NCBI GenBank assembly: GCA_024277115.1
Contig: JAJRVW010000148.1
Coordinates: forward strand, 1 to 42,488
Reading direction: 5' to 3'
DNA: 42,488 nt
From: Calditrichota bacterium
Lineage (GTDB): Bacteria > Calditrichota > Calditrichia > Calditrichales > J004
Within the stretch, counting starts at the first letter, position 1; the number at the start of each line of letters is the position of its first letter. The notes below the pieces were generated by a model, which had not been told where the DNA came from, searched no databases, and saw only the letters and a program-made list of their open reading frames with translations. Shown one piece after another: positions 25,423 to 33,531 of this stretch. The translations under genes were made by a program, and so were the position numbers.

Positions 25423-27105
25423 ATGAAAAAAATATTTTTAAAAAGAATCATTCTACTCATCGTATTTTCAGTATCCCAAATAGTTTTTGCGCAACCTAAT
25501 CCACCTATTACACCAAAATGGGCTTTAGGCCATGTGGTATGGGAAGATAGTATTAATACCCAAAAAGCAGCGCAGTCGTTGGTGAGACAGTACAAGGAAA
25601 ACAACATTCCTGTTGACGCTATTATTATTGATAGTCCCTGGTCATTGAGTTACAATGATTTCAATTGGAACACAGACAGCTATCCTGAGCCTGAACAAAT
25701 GATTGATGCATTCAATGACGATGGAGTGAAGGTAATTCTGTGGCTCACCGGTTGTATAAATATAAGTTCCCGGGATGTGCCGGTGCAAAAATCACCTGAT
25801 TATGATTTTGTTATTGAGAATAAGTACGTGGTAAATAATGGTAAGCCTTCCAATTGGTGGAAAGGGAAAGGAGTGCATCTTGATTTTACCAATCCGGAGG
25901 CTGTAAAATGGTGGAACGCTCATTTGGATAAAGTTTTTGCTAAAGGTGTTTATGGCTGGAAAGTAGATCAGGGAGAATATTATTTCGCGGATTCAATTAG
26001 TATGCTTGATGCAAAATTAGGCCAAGATAACACCTACTTTGGTGATACACTTACAACATCCATTGGCAGAATTTCGATTCGGGAGTTTAAGAGATACTAT
26101 TATGATAATATGTATGATTACACTAAGAAGAAAAAACAAGACGGCATTATCTTGGCGCGTCCCTTTTCACATCAAGGTGATTTTGCTGCAAGTATTGATA
26201 AGTTAGGCCTGGGATGGAGTGGCGATTTTAAAGGGAACTATGAAGGGTTAAAATTGCAGATCGCCAATATTTATACTTCTGCGGCCGCTGGATATGGAGC
26301 GTTGGCATGTGAAGTGGGTGGGTTTTATGAAGATAAATCTACTAAAACTCAACTCATCCGTTATGCACAGTTTGGTGCGATGACAGCCGCCATGATCAAC
26401 GGTGGTCAAAACGGAGCATTTACGAACCATCTGCCATGGTACCACGATGAAGAGACAACTGAAATCTATCGTTATTATGTTAACCTACACCGCCAGCTTA
26501 TTCCTTATATATTTAGTACTTTGGTAGATGCGCATCTAAACGGTGGGACACTGCTCAAGGAAACTTCTATTGATAATTATAGCCATAAATTGGGAAATGA
26601 GTTATTTTTTAAAGCCATTATTTCTGATAAAAACACTATTGATATTACACTTCCCGAAGGCGATGATTGGATAGATTTTTGGTCGGGAAAGACCTTTACA
26701 GGCGGTACGGGTTTAACACAAATTTACGCTTTAAAGCAAGCTCCTGTTTTCGTAAGGGCAGGCGCCATCATTCCAATGGATATTTCTAATGACATTACCG
26801 GGATAGGCAATGCTTCTAACAATGGAAAAATCACGATACTGATTTATCCTAAAGGGAAAAGTAAATACACTTTCCATAAAGCACTGGGAGAGGGTATGGA
26901 TTACCAGAATATTAAAATCAGTTTTGATGATGAGAATGGACTGCTGATGGTAAATGGCAAAGACTGGGACAACTATATTTTTTATATTAAAAAAGAGAAA
27001 AAACCGAACAAGGTAAAAGACAGTGACACATGGCTTTATGATGAAGAAAAAGGTTTTTTAAAAATAAAAAAATCAGGGATATCCTTTCAAATTACTATTA
27101 AGTAG
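25423..27105 (+). CDS. GH31 glycoside hydrolase
   Basis: This is a 560-residue exported enzyme with a signal peptide ending at FAQ. The barrel shows VDAIIIDSPW, VKVILWLTGCIN, HLDFTNPEAVKWW, the nucleophile D182 in GWKVDQGEYYF, the acid/base D268 in LGWSGDFKGNYEGL and the later CEVGGFYED motif (the usual GGF loop). The C-terminal part is the normal beta domain with APVFVRAGAIIPM. GH31 enzymes remove terminal alpha-linked hexoses. It is only distantly similar to the GH31 at 15868, so the two probably differ in linkage or sugar. Base composition is much lower in G+C than the gene before it (21 of 60 in bases 25621-25680), suggesting a separate origin. Confidence 0.88.
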   Translation: MKKIFLKRIILLIVFSVSQIVFAQPNPPITPKWALGHVVWEDSINTQKAAQSLVRQYKENNIPVDAIIIDSPWSLSYNDFNWNTDSYPEPEQMIDAFNDDGVKVILWLTGCINISSRDVPVQKSPDYDFVIENKYVVNNGKPSNWWKGKGVHLDFTNPEAVKWWNAHLDKVFAKGVYGWKVDQGEYYFADSISMLDAKLGQDNTYFGDTLTTSIGRISIREFKRYYYDNMYDYTKKKKQDGIILARPFSHQGDFAASIDKLGLGWSGDFKGNYEGLKLQIANIYTSAAAGYGALACEVGGFYEDKSTKTQLIRYAQFGAMTAAMINGGQNGAFTNHLPWYHDEETTEIYRYYVNLHRQLIPYIFSTLVDAHLNGGTLLKETSIDNYSHKLGNELFFKAIISDKNTIDITLPEGDDWIDFWSGKTFTGGTGLTQIYALKQAPVFVRAGAIIPMDISNDITGIGNASNNGKITILIYPKGKSKYTFHKALGEGMDYQNIKISFDDENGLLMVNGKDWDNYIFYIKKEKKPNKVKDSDTWLYDEEKGFLKIKKSGISFQITIK

Positions 27106-27121
27106 AGCGGATATCCTTTTT
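27077..27121 (+). terminator. Possible intrinsic terminator after the GH31 gene
   Basis: The self-complementary octamer GGATATCC occurs at 27077-27084 and 27109-27116, each followed by TTT; the second is followed by TTTTT (27117-27121). Pairing of the two copies gives an eight-base-pair stem with a 24-base loop and a short U-tail, overlapping the end of the coding region. The long loop makes it only a moderate candidate. Confidence 0.35.
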
Positions 27122-27401
27122 AGGTAAGGTGTAGGTCGAGTTTGTTATAAGGCACATCGAATAGTTTTTAAAAAGTGTAGTAATCAATCTTATCAGCCAG
27201 GGATTGAAACCTTGTCTCATATTATGGGGTGTAGTAGTTTTTCTTAACTGTCATTCAATCCGAATAATGGTCCGTCTGTGTTCGCCAAGAAGAACATGTC
27301 CTTCTTTCAGCGCGGAGACGAGGGGGTGTTTTTTTATTTTAACTCATTCTCATGGTTGATTCTTACAATGTACAAAATCCTCATTATTAGGAACGCTTCG
27401 A
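27106..27401. other. Convergent intergenic region with an imperfect 20-bp palindrome
   Basis: Nearly 300 bp lie between the ends of the GH31 gene (+) and the sensor kinase gene (-). No ORF is convincing. An imperfect palindrome at 27287-27306, AAGAAGAACATGTCCTTCTT, matches its reverse complement at 18 of 20 positions and could form a hairpin serving either strand, although neither side has a clean U-run. Confidence 0.4.
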
Positions 27402-30400
27402 TTAAAAATAAAAAATATAGGCGCTTAATGAATTTGCTGTTTCAGTCAGCGTTTTAGTCTGAAGGTTTCTGTCAAAACTGCTATTCTCATAATCTATAAT
27501 AATTTTTACATGAACCCATCCATCCTCTTCTGAAAGCTCAAATGTGAAATGTTCCTTGAACATAATTTCAAGACGCTTTTTGATATTAATGATGGAGTTC
27601 CCATGGGATTTATCAACAAATACAGTCTTAGCGCCTGCTTGCTTAAAGCGGCCTGTATTACACACATCTATTGTTAAGGCTCCCGCCTTATAAGTTAAAA
27701 ATATTTTAATTTTTAAAGTTCCTGATTCATCATTACTGCCATACTTCGTTGCATTTTCTATCAAAGGTTGAAATAAGAAAGCAGGGACAATACACTCGCG
27801 CGTGGCATCATCTATCTCGAAGGTAATACTTAGTGATTCGTTTAAAAGGCTTTGGATGTTTATGTAATTTTTTGCCGCGTCAATTTCATCGTTTAAGAAT
27901 GCCCCAACTTTATTGTAATTTTGCAAGACGTACCGAAAATAGTCTGAAAGTTCTGATACAGAATTCCATGCCTGGTTTTTATCGATTAGTACAAGAGCCC
28001 GGATTGCACTAAAGGCATTTAATAAAAAATGAGGGTTCATCTGATTTCTCAGCAACTTTAATTGTGTCAGGTTTGCTAGGGCGGTTGCTTTTAAAAGGTC
28101 ACGTTTTTGTTTATGATAATCGAAAAAATGCCATATTACTAGAAAGATAATTGCGGCAACTATTAAGCGGAACCACCATGTTTCCCAAAAGGGTGGAGAG
28201 ACAATAATCCTGATCGAAGTACGTTGGTTATTCCATTCCCCGGAGCTTTTTGCCGCTTTTACACTAAAGGTATATGTGCCCGGGTTAAGGTTGGTATAGG
28301 TGGCAAAGCGTCGTCTTCCTACGTAATTCCAATTTGATTCAAAACCTTCCATAATATAAGCATATTGAATCCGGTCGTTGGCAGAATAATCTAAAGTAGC
28401 ATAGGTAAAGGTAAAAACTGAGTGCTTATAGGAAAGGTGTATTTCTTGGGCATCTTCGATATTTTTTTTTAGAATAGGGTTGTTACTGCCAATTTTAACC
28501 GATTTGTTAAATATTTTAAAATCTGTAAATACCACGGTGGGCAGAGAAGGCGCTTCCACAATTTTCTCCGGATAAAAAGCAGTAACGCCATTTATACCGC
28601 CAAAAAATATTTCTCCAGATTGGGTTTTGTAAACAGCAGGCGTAAACTGATTGCTTTGCAAGCCATTTCTTCTATAGTAGTTTTTGAACCGTTTCGTTTT
28701 TGTATAAAGTTTGGATAAACCGTTGTATGTGCCAATCCATAAATTCTCTTCATTATCAAGAACAATGGCCATTGCATGATTGTTGACCAACCCATCTTTT
28801 TGGGTATATCTGTGAAATGTTCTTTTTTTTGTATTAAAATATATTAACCCATTACCCTGGGTTCCTATCCACAGGTTAGATGCTTTGTCTTCCCGGATAT
28901 TAGTAATTATCGTAATTGCCGTACCACCTGGGATTTGGTATGACTCGTTTGTTAGGGTGGACGGGTTTATTTTAAAAAAAAGATTTATATTTGTTCCGAC
29001 CCATATATTGCCATTTTTATCCTGGATAATGCAACGGGCACTGGGGGTTAAATCAGGAGTTCCTAAAGGTATTTGGATGAACGTTTTTTCTTTAAAATTA
29101 TATTTAAACAAGCCACCACTTTGCCCAGCCCCGATCCAGATATCATTATTGGTGTCAAGCAGCAGGGAATTCACAGACGTGAAGTTTAATGAAATATCCG
29201 GATTAAGCGTATAATTAGTGAATTGTTTTGTTTTACGATCAAAAAAATTTAATCCGCCCTGGTGGGTTCCAATCCATAAATTTCCATTGATATCTTGAGT
29301 AATTGCAGTGACTGTATTACTCCCGATACTATGTGGATCGGCTGGATTATGGGTATAATAGGTATATGTACCGCTTTTTTTATGAAGTTGGTTCAGGCCA
29401 CCCTCGGTACCAAACCACATATCGCCGGAACTGTCTTCATAAATAGTGTTTATAAGCTTATTATTTAAGTGTCTGTTGTCATAACTATCAGCCCGGAAAT
29501 GAACAAAAGACATATTTGAAGTATTTAAATAATTGATCCCACCTTTCGTCCCAATCCAAAAATCCCCTTTCTTATCACGGAATAATGACCAAATATTATC
29601 CTGGTTTAGGCTGTATGGATTATGAGGGTCGTGTACAGAATGAAAAAATGTATGTTTTTTTGTGTTGAAAAGATAAAGTCCGTTACGTGTACCAAGCCAT
29701 AAGTTTCCCTGATCATCTTCCCGGATGGCTTGTACAGAGAGACTTTCTTGTACCTTTGGGGTTGGTGAAAATGAACGTAACTCTTTCCGTTTGGGATCAA
29801 ACAGGTTCAAACCGCCGTTATAGGTTCCGATCCATAAATTTCCCTGTTTGTCTTCATAAATTGACAAGACATCATTATCTGAGATTGTACTTTTGTTATT
29901 AGGGTCGTGACGGAAATATTCAAAAGTGTGAGTCTTCCTGTTTATGCGCCCCAAACCACTGCCACCAGTCCCAAACCACAGGTTTTTCGCGCTGTCCTCG
30001 AAGATGGTATTAAGTGCGCTATTTGCTGAATTGGCATCTCCAAAATGTGAGGGAATATAATTGATGCTTTTTTTATTTTGTAAGTCAAGCATATCGATGG
30101 ACTCTGTTGTTGCCACCCATAAATTTCCCAGATGGTCTTCAATAATAGACCTAATATTGTTGTTACCCATTTGGATTATTGATGAAGAATCACTTGTAAA
30201 AGTTGTAAAATGATTGGTTTTTCTATCATACAAGTTTAAACCTCCAATGCCTGTCCCGATCCACAGATTGCCTCTGCTATCTTCAAAAATACATTGGATC
30301 CAATCATCAGAAAGTTTTTCTAAATTGTTGTTGCCCTTACCATACACGGTAAATTCGTAACCATCATATTTATTCAGGCCTTCATTAGTGCCAAACCACA

Positions 30401-30590
30401 TGTAGCCCCGGCTGTCCTGATAAATACAGTTGATTTTATTTTGTGATAGCCCATCATCAATCGTTAAGTGTTCAAATTTTAATTCATCCTCCTGTGCATA
30501 CAAATTCTGTAAATTTATAAAACAAAAATGAACTATTAGGAATATTGAATAAATATTTAATGGCGAAGTTTTGTTTAAATATGCTATCAT
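27402..30590 (-). CDS. Periplasmic two-component-propeller sensor histidine kinase (LytS/YehU-type kinase domain)
   Basis: This is a 1062-residue sensor. A signal peptide or anchor (residues 10-33) precedes a large propeller region to about residue 690, built from recurring blades such as DSRGYMWFGTNEGLNKYDG, DSRGNLWIGTGIGGL and DINGNLWIGTHQGGL. A Y_Y_Y domain follows (about 715-790), then one membrane helix (about 800-822), then a PF06580-type kinase domain with H854 in NQMNPHFLLN and an HATPase region (PLIENATKYGSND, later SHGNSIINIKKRLE). There is no receiver or AraC domain, so it is not a hybrid HTCS. Propeller-Y_Y_Y sensors detect glycan fragments in the periplasm. The receiver-only regulator at 31008 is divergent, and the LytTR regulator at 2911 is the best DNA-binding partner. 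Confidence 0.93.
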   Translation of the reverse strand: MIAYLNKTSPLNIYSIFLIVHFCFINLQNLYAQEDELKFEHLTIDDGLSQNKINCIYQDSRGYMWFGTNEGLNKYDGYEFTVYGKGNNNLEKLSDDWIQCIFEDSRGNLWIGTGIGGLNLYDRKTNHFTTFTSDSSSIIQMGNNNIRSIIEDHLGNLWVATTESIDMLDLQNKKSINYIPSHFGDANSANSALNTIFEDSAKNLWFGTGGSGLGRINRKTHTFEYFRHDPNNKSTISDNDVLSIYEDKQGNLWIGTYNGGLNLFDPKRKELRSFSPTPKVQESLSVQAIREDDQGNLWLGTRNGLYLFNTKKHTFFHSVHDPHNPYSLNQDNIWSLFRDKKGDFWIGTKGGINYLNTSNMSFVHFRADSYDNRHLNNKLINTIYEDSSGDMWFGTEGGLNQLHKKSGTYTYYTHNPADPHSIGSNTVTAITQDINGNLWIGTHQGGLNFFDRKTKQFTNYTLNPDISLNFTSVNSLLLDTNNDIWIGAGQSGGLFKYNFKEKTFIQIPLGTPDLTPSARCIIQDKNGNIWVGTNINLFFKINPSTLTNESYQIPGGTAITIITNIREDKASNLWIGTQGNGLIYFNTKKRTFHRYTQKDGLVNNHAMAIVLDNEENLWIGTYNGLSKLYTKTKRFKNYYRRNGLQSNQFTPAVYKTQSGEIFFGGINGVTAFYPEKIVEAPSLPTVVFTDFKIFNKSVKIGSNNPILKKNIEDAQEIHLSYKHSVFTFTYATLDYSANDRIQYAYIMEGFESNWNYVGRRRFATYTNLNPGTYTFSVKAAKSSGEWNNQRTSIRIIVSPPFWETWWFRLIVAAIIFLVIWHFFDYHKQKRDLLKATALANLTQLKLLRNQMNPHFLLNAFSAIRALVLIDKNQAWNSVSELSDYFRYVLQNYNKVGAFLNDEIDAAKNYINIQSLLNESLSITFEIDDATRECIVPAFLFQPLIENATKYGSNDESGTLKIKIFLTYKAGALTIDVCNTGRFKQAGAKTVFVDKSHGNSIINIKKRLEIMFKEHFTFELSEEDGWVHVKIIIDYENSSFDRNLQTKTLTETANSLSAYIFYF

Positions 30591-30716
30591 AAAACCGATT
30601 CTGTTTTTTTGTCTGAGATGCTAAAAATTTGGTCTGTTTATAAAGAGGAAAACAGGCTAAATATTGAAAATAATTTTTTGATTGTCAAATGAATTTTTAT
30701 CAACGTTTCTATCTTG

Positions 30717-30743
30717 ATACCATGGGATAGTTTGTAATACCAT
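30717..30743 (+). promoter_or_regulatory. Direct-repeat pair ATACCAT, 20-bp period
   Basis: ATACCAT occurs at 30717-30723 and 30737-30743, exactly 20 bp from start to start. The second copy extends to ATACCATTAAAT, which differs by one base from ATACCGTTAAAT in the other pair at 30889. Tandem half-sites two helical turns apart are the usual layout for LytTR-type regulators. It lies about 130 bp upstream of the kinase start. Confidence 0.5.
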
Positions 30744-30868
30744 TAAATTTTCAATGCTGTAATTATTGGCTTCCATTTCACAGAAGTAGGTTCATTCCTG
30801 CAGGTAATTTGTAAAATATCGCTATTTCTTATAAGTACAAGTGTGGTATTTAGGCTTTAAAATTACGC

Positions 30869-30900
30869 TGACCGTTTATTACTTAATTATACCGTTAAAT
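30869..30900 (+). promoter_or_regulatory. Direct-repeat pair ACCGTT, 20-bp period (LytTR-like site)
   Basis: ACCGTTTAT at 30871-30879 fits the published LytTR consensus [TA][AC][CA]GTTN[AG][TG] at every position, and ACCGTTAAA at 30891-30899 fits eight of nine. The starts are 20 bp apart. The pair ends about 108 bp upstream of the receiver gene ATG, a usual activator distance. The same ten bases ACCGTTAAAT occur at 2903-2912 over the LytTR gene start, but there without a partner half-site. Confidence 0.5.
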
Positions 30901-31007
30901 CCTAATATCTTGGTTTGAGGGGTAAAATATTTTTTATTTGCACCATACAAATTTCAAGACTCATATCTGTATTTTCAATTTCTATAAATTTACTACACAG
31001 GTTATAA

Positions 31008-31379
31008 ATGAAGCGACTAAAAGCGCTAATCATTGACGATGTTAGGCTTATTCGAACCGAACTAAAGATGATTCTTCATGATTTTCAGGAAATTGAAGTT
31101 ATTGGTGAAGCGGGCAATTATAGCGATACGCTCAAGCTTATTAGAGAAGAGAAGCCGGATGTATTGTTTTTAGATATACATTTACCCGGGCGTTCTGGTT
31201 TTGAGCTGTTAGATGCTATTGATATGGATTTAAAGGTTATATTTATTTCTTCTTATTTTCATAAGTACTCAACAAAAGCACAGGAATATGATCCTGTGGG
31301 CTTGTTAAGTAAACCGATAAATAAGAAAAAACTTTGTATGACCATTAAAAAACTAGTGAAAAATCGAGACAATAATTAA
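31008..31379 (+). CDS. Receiver-only response regulator
   Basis: This 123-residue single-domain CheY-like protein has the acidic pair D10-D11, phosphoacceptor D56 in VLFLDIHLPG, a serine in the usual threonine position (FISSYF) and the lysine of LLSKPINKK. It aligns along its length with the receiver of the LytTR regulator at 2911 (shared VIGEA, EKPDV-like and F-LDI segments), but nothing resembling a LytTR domain follows in any frame; coding stops cleanly at 31379. It is divergent from the sensor kinase. A role as phosphate sink, relay intermediate or regulator of the kinase is inferred. Simple truncation of an ancestral LytTR regulator is the main alternative. Confidence 0.9.
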   Translation: MKRLKALIIDDVRLIRTELKMILHDFQEIEVIGEAGNYSDTLKLIREEKPDVLFLDIHLPGRSGFELLDAIDMDLKVIFISSYFHKYSTKAQEYDPVGLLSKPINKKKLCMTIKKLVKNRDNN

Positions 31380-31476
31380 CAAAGGGGAGGATAACTTTTA
31401 ATAAGGAGGATCAAGGGTAAATTTTTTACATAATAGAATTAGATTTTAATTAACCATAATACATTTGGAGGATAAT

Positions 31477-33264
31477 ATGATGTATAAGAAAAGTATTTTT
31501 ATGATGCTTTTTGTTTCTTTGTTATATGCAGGGAGCTTATTTGCCCAGCCAAAACTTTCTGCTGGCTTTTTTAGCAAAAAGGGATGGAATGAGAATGACT
31601 CGTTGTTGTTTAAGAAGTTAGGAGAGAAGTATGACCTGACTTTGTTAAATGCCAGGGACTTTGTAGACAGTACATTGTTTATTAGCGACCTTGAGCAATT
31701 TGATTTTTTGTTTGTCAGTGAATCTGTTTCCAGTTGGCCCTGGGAATATGGTGATGGCCCTGGTATTCGGTCTATCCCCGTTCCTATGGTTATGTTGGAA
31801 GGTTGGTTAACCAAGCCGGAGGTTCTCGGCTGGACAACAGCCGCAGCAGATACAGGTTATGGGACACTTTTTCAGGATAGCACTCAGCTTGGTGTGGCCA
31901 ATAATATATTGATTCTTGATGACACAGGTCATGAGCTATCGGCTGGTTTTAATAGTGGCGACGAAGTAACGCTGGTTACCGACAGCCATACTTGGGATAT
32001 TTTAACCTTTACAGTACCTGAAATAGATTACATTCCAATTGCGGTTTCGTCGTTAGACCCTGAAAAAACAATTGTTATGGGTGTTGAAGCAGGTACGACT
32101 GTTTGGAACAAAGCAGGTACGGTATTGGGTGAGTCTGATTCGACGGTTACTGAAAACAGGGCTGCATTAGTTGGTGTTTTTGCCGGTGCAAATGATTTTA
32201 TTACAGATGATGGCTACAAGCTTATCGATGCCGCGATAAAATGGGTGTTGCCAAAAAAAGAATACTCAGTAGGATTTTTTAGTAAAAAGGGATGGAATGA
32301 TAATGATTCCCTTTTATATGACAGATTGAGCGAAAATTATGATTTAACATTGCTTAATGCCCGTGATTTTGTAGACAGTACGTTATTTATGAGCGACCTA
32401 GAGCAATTTGATTTCTTGTTTGTCAGTGAATCTGTTTCAAGCTGGCCCTGGGAATATGGCGAAGGGCCGGGTATCCGTTCTATCCCTCGTCCTATGGTAA
32501 TGTTAGAAGGATGGCTGACCAAACCAGAGGTTTTGGGATGGACAACCGCCGCTGCCGACACAGGCTATGGAACGCTTTTTCAGGATAGTACACAGCTTGG
32601 TGTGGCTAATAATATATTGATCCTTGATGATACAGGCCACGAGTTATCGGCTGGTTTTAGTAGTGGTACCGAAGTGACACTTGTATCCAATAGCCATGCC
32701 TGGGATATCTTAACCTTTACAGTTCCTGAAATACAATATATCCCGATTGCAGTTTCTTCATTAGACCCTGAAAAAACAATTGTTATGGGTGTTGATAAAG
32801 GTACGACAGTCTGGAATAAAGAAGGGACTGTATTAGGCGAATCAGACTCAACTGTTACTAAAAACAGGGCTGCGTTAGTTGGGGTTTTTGCCGCGGCAAA
32901 TGACTATATTACTGATGATGGCTATAAGCTAATTAATGCGGCCATATCATGGGTAATGAAAGATGCGACTGCCATAATTGATAAAACTTCCAATGTGCCT
33001 GATGCCATAAAATTATCGCAAAACTATCCAAACCCTTTTAACCCGCAGACAACAATATCCATTAGTTTGAAAAAATCGGGACAAACAACACTAAAGGTAT
33101 ATAATGCGCTTGGGCAGCTTGTAGGCACGTTGATTGATAAAGAGCTTTCAGGCGGCACATATAAAGTCACGCTTAATGCTGAGAACTTCTCATCCGGTGT
33201 ATATTATTATACTTTGGAGTCAGGGGATTTCATTCAGACAAAGAAAATGATGTTGGTTAAATAA
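31477..33264 (+). CDS. T9SS-secreted protein with two near-identical 236-residue domains
   Basis: The 595-residue product has a signal peptide (MMLFVSLLYAGSLFAQ), two tandem copies of one domain, and a type IX secretion sorting domain (YPNPFNPQT near residue 518, then VYNALGQLVGTL, SSGVYYYTLESG and a terminal KKMMLVK). Each copy begins with a strand, GFFSKKGWN, and contains SDLEQFDFLFVSESVSSWPWEYG, LEGWLTKPEVLGW and a final DDGYKLI-AAI-WV helix. The fold is perhaps a class I glutamine-amidotransferase-like or ThuA-like Rossmann domain, but this is a guess and no catalytic triad is obvious. ATG 31477 has a perfect GGAGG at 31467-31471; the longer TTG frame at 31465 would start inside it. No function is recognised. 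Confidence 0.9.
   Translation: MMYKKSIFMMLFVSLLYAGSLFAQPKLSAGFFSKKGWNENDSLLFKKLGEKYDLTLLNARDFVDSTLFISDLEQFDFLFVSESVSSWPWEYGDGPGIRSIPVPMVMLEGWLTKPEVLGWTTAAADTGYGTLFQDSTQLGVANNILILDDTGHELSAGFNSGDEVTLVTDSHTWDILTFTVPEIDYIPIAVSSLDPEKTIVMGVEAGTTVWNKAGTVLGESDSTVTENRAALVGVFAGANDFITDDGYKLIDAAIKWVLPKKEYSVGFFSKKGWNDNDSLLYDRLSENYDLTLLNARDFVDSTLFMSDLEQFDFLFVSESVSSWPWEYGEGPGIRSIPRPMVMLEGWLTKPEVLGWTTAAADTGYGTLFQDSTQLGVANNILILDDTGHELSAGFSSGTEVTLVSNSHAWDILTFTVPEIQYIPIAVSSLDPEKTIVMGVDKGTTVWNKEGTVLGESDSTVTKNRAALVGVFAAANDYITDDGYKLINAAISWVMKDATAIIDKTSNVPDAIKLSQNYPNPFNPQTTISISLKKSGQTTLKVYNALGQLVGTLIDKELSGGTYKVTLNAENFSSGVYYYTLESGDFIQTKKMMLVK
31552..32967 (+). repeat. In-frame tandem duplication, period 708 bp
   Basis: Two copies, about 31552-32259 and 32260-32967, repeat with a period of exactly 708 bp (236 codons), measured at the GFFSKKGW codons (31564 and 32272). 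Protein copies differ at few residues, whereas the DNA differs at many third codon positions, for example in the segment from SDLEQFD to LSAGF. Confidence 0.9.
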
Positions 33265-33282
33265 AGTGGATTAGGTTATGTC

Positions 33283-33336
33283 AATCTCCTCTCTCGTTCC
33301 GCTGCAGAGCTTCGGAACGAGAGTATTGGGGAGATT
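33283..33336. terminator. Long two-part hairpin after the duplicated-domain gene
   Basis: An 11-bp perfect stem, CTCTCGTTCCG (33291-33301) with CGGAACGAGAG (33313-33323), is extended by an outer 7-bp stem AATCTCC (33283-33289) with GGAGATT (33330-33336). It starts 19 bases after the stop codon. There is no U-run, so it may be a dispersed palindromic repeat or an RNA-stabilising 3' structure rather than a true intrinsic terminator. GTTCCG/CGGAAC hairpins of this look recur as dispersed repeats in various genomes (recalled). Confidence 0.55.
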
Positions 33337-33384
33337 AAACCATTGTAAGTTAGCAATTTTTCTTAAACCAAATTAGAGTTAAAT

Positions 33385-33531
33385 CTTTCTAAGGATTGAA
33401 TATAGAACCTTAATTAAGATGAAATTGGGTTCTGCTCTTAGAAGGTATTATTTTAACTTTACAAAAATTGATCCTGAATTTACATGTACTTCAGGGTCAA
33501 TTTTTTTAAAAGCACCAGCTAAAGGTTCTAT
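33385..33531 (+). promoter_or_regulatory. Candidate structured leader RNA of the nitrilase gene
   Basis: An outer stem pairs 33385-33393 with 33437-33445 (one G-U), and an inner stem pairs AGAACC (33404-33409) with GGTTCT (33428-33433), extended by G-U pairs. The same left arm, ATAGAACCTT (33402-33411), is perfectly complementary over ten bases to AAGGTTCTAT (33522-33531), which contains the ribosome-binding AAAGG and the AT of the start codon. The two pairings exclude each other. A strong terminator hairpin lies between. This is the layout of an RNA switch or attenuator, but no known riboswitch class was recognised. Confidence 0.45.
33463..33507 (+). terminator. Strong intrinsic terminator / attenuator hairpin
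   Basis: A 16-bp stem joins 33463-33478 (AAAAATTGATCCTGAA) to 33490-33505 (TTCAGGGTCAATTTTT) with one G-U pair and an 11-base loop, followed by a T-run to 33507. It stands about 200 bp after the previous stop and only 23 bp before the preferred start of the nitrilase gene, so it could end upstream transcription or attenuate the nitrilase transcript. Confidence 0.75.

Larger units (their letters stand above)
30591..31007. promoter_or_regulatory. 417-bp divergent intergenic region (sensor kinase / receiver)
   Basis: This AT-rich region separates the kinase gene (leftward) from the receiver gene (rightward) and must hold both promoters. It contains two pairs of direct repeats listed separately. 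No gene-like ORF is present. The kinase start has no clear Shine-Dalgarno; the receiver ATG at 31008 is preceded by ACAGG. Confidence 0.6.

Noticed and set aside
31386-31411. Two extra GGAGGAT ribosome-binding-like sequences (31386, 31405) before the duplicated-domain gene
   Set aside because: Neither is followed by a start codon at usable spacing; the true site is the third copy at 31467-31473.
33419-33529. 37-codon N-terminal extension of the nitrilase gene
   Set aside because: The stretch contains a 16-bp terminator hairpin with U-run, and the signal peptide begins at the ATG at 33530 with its own ribosome-binding site.
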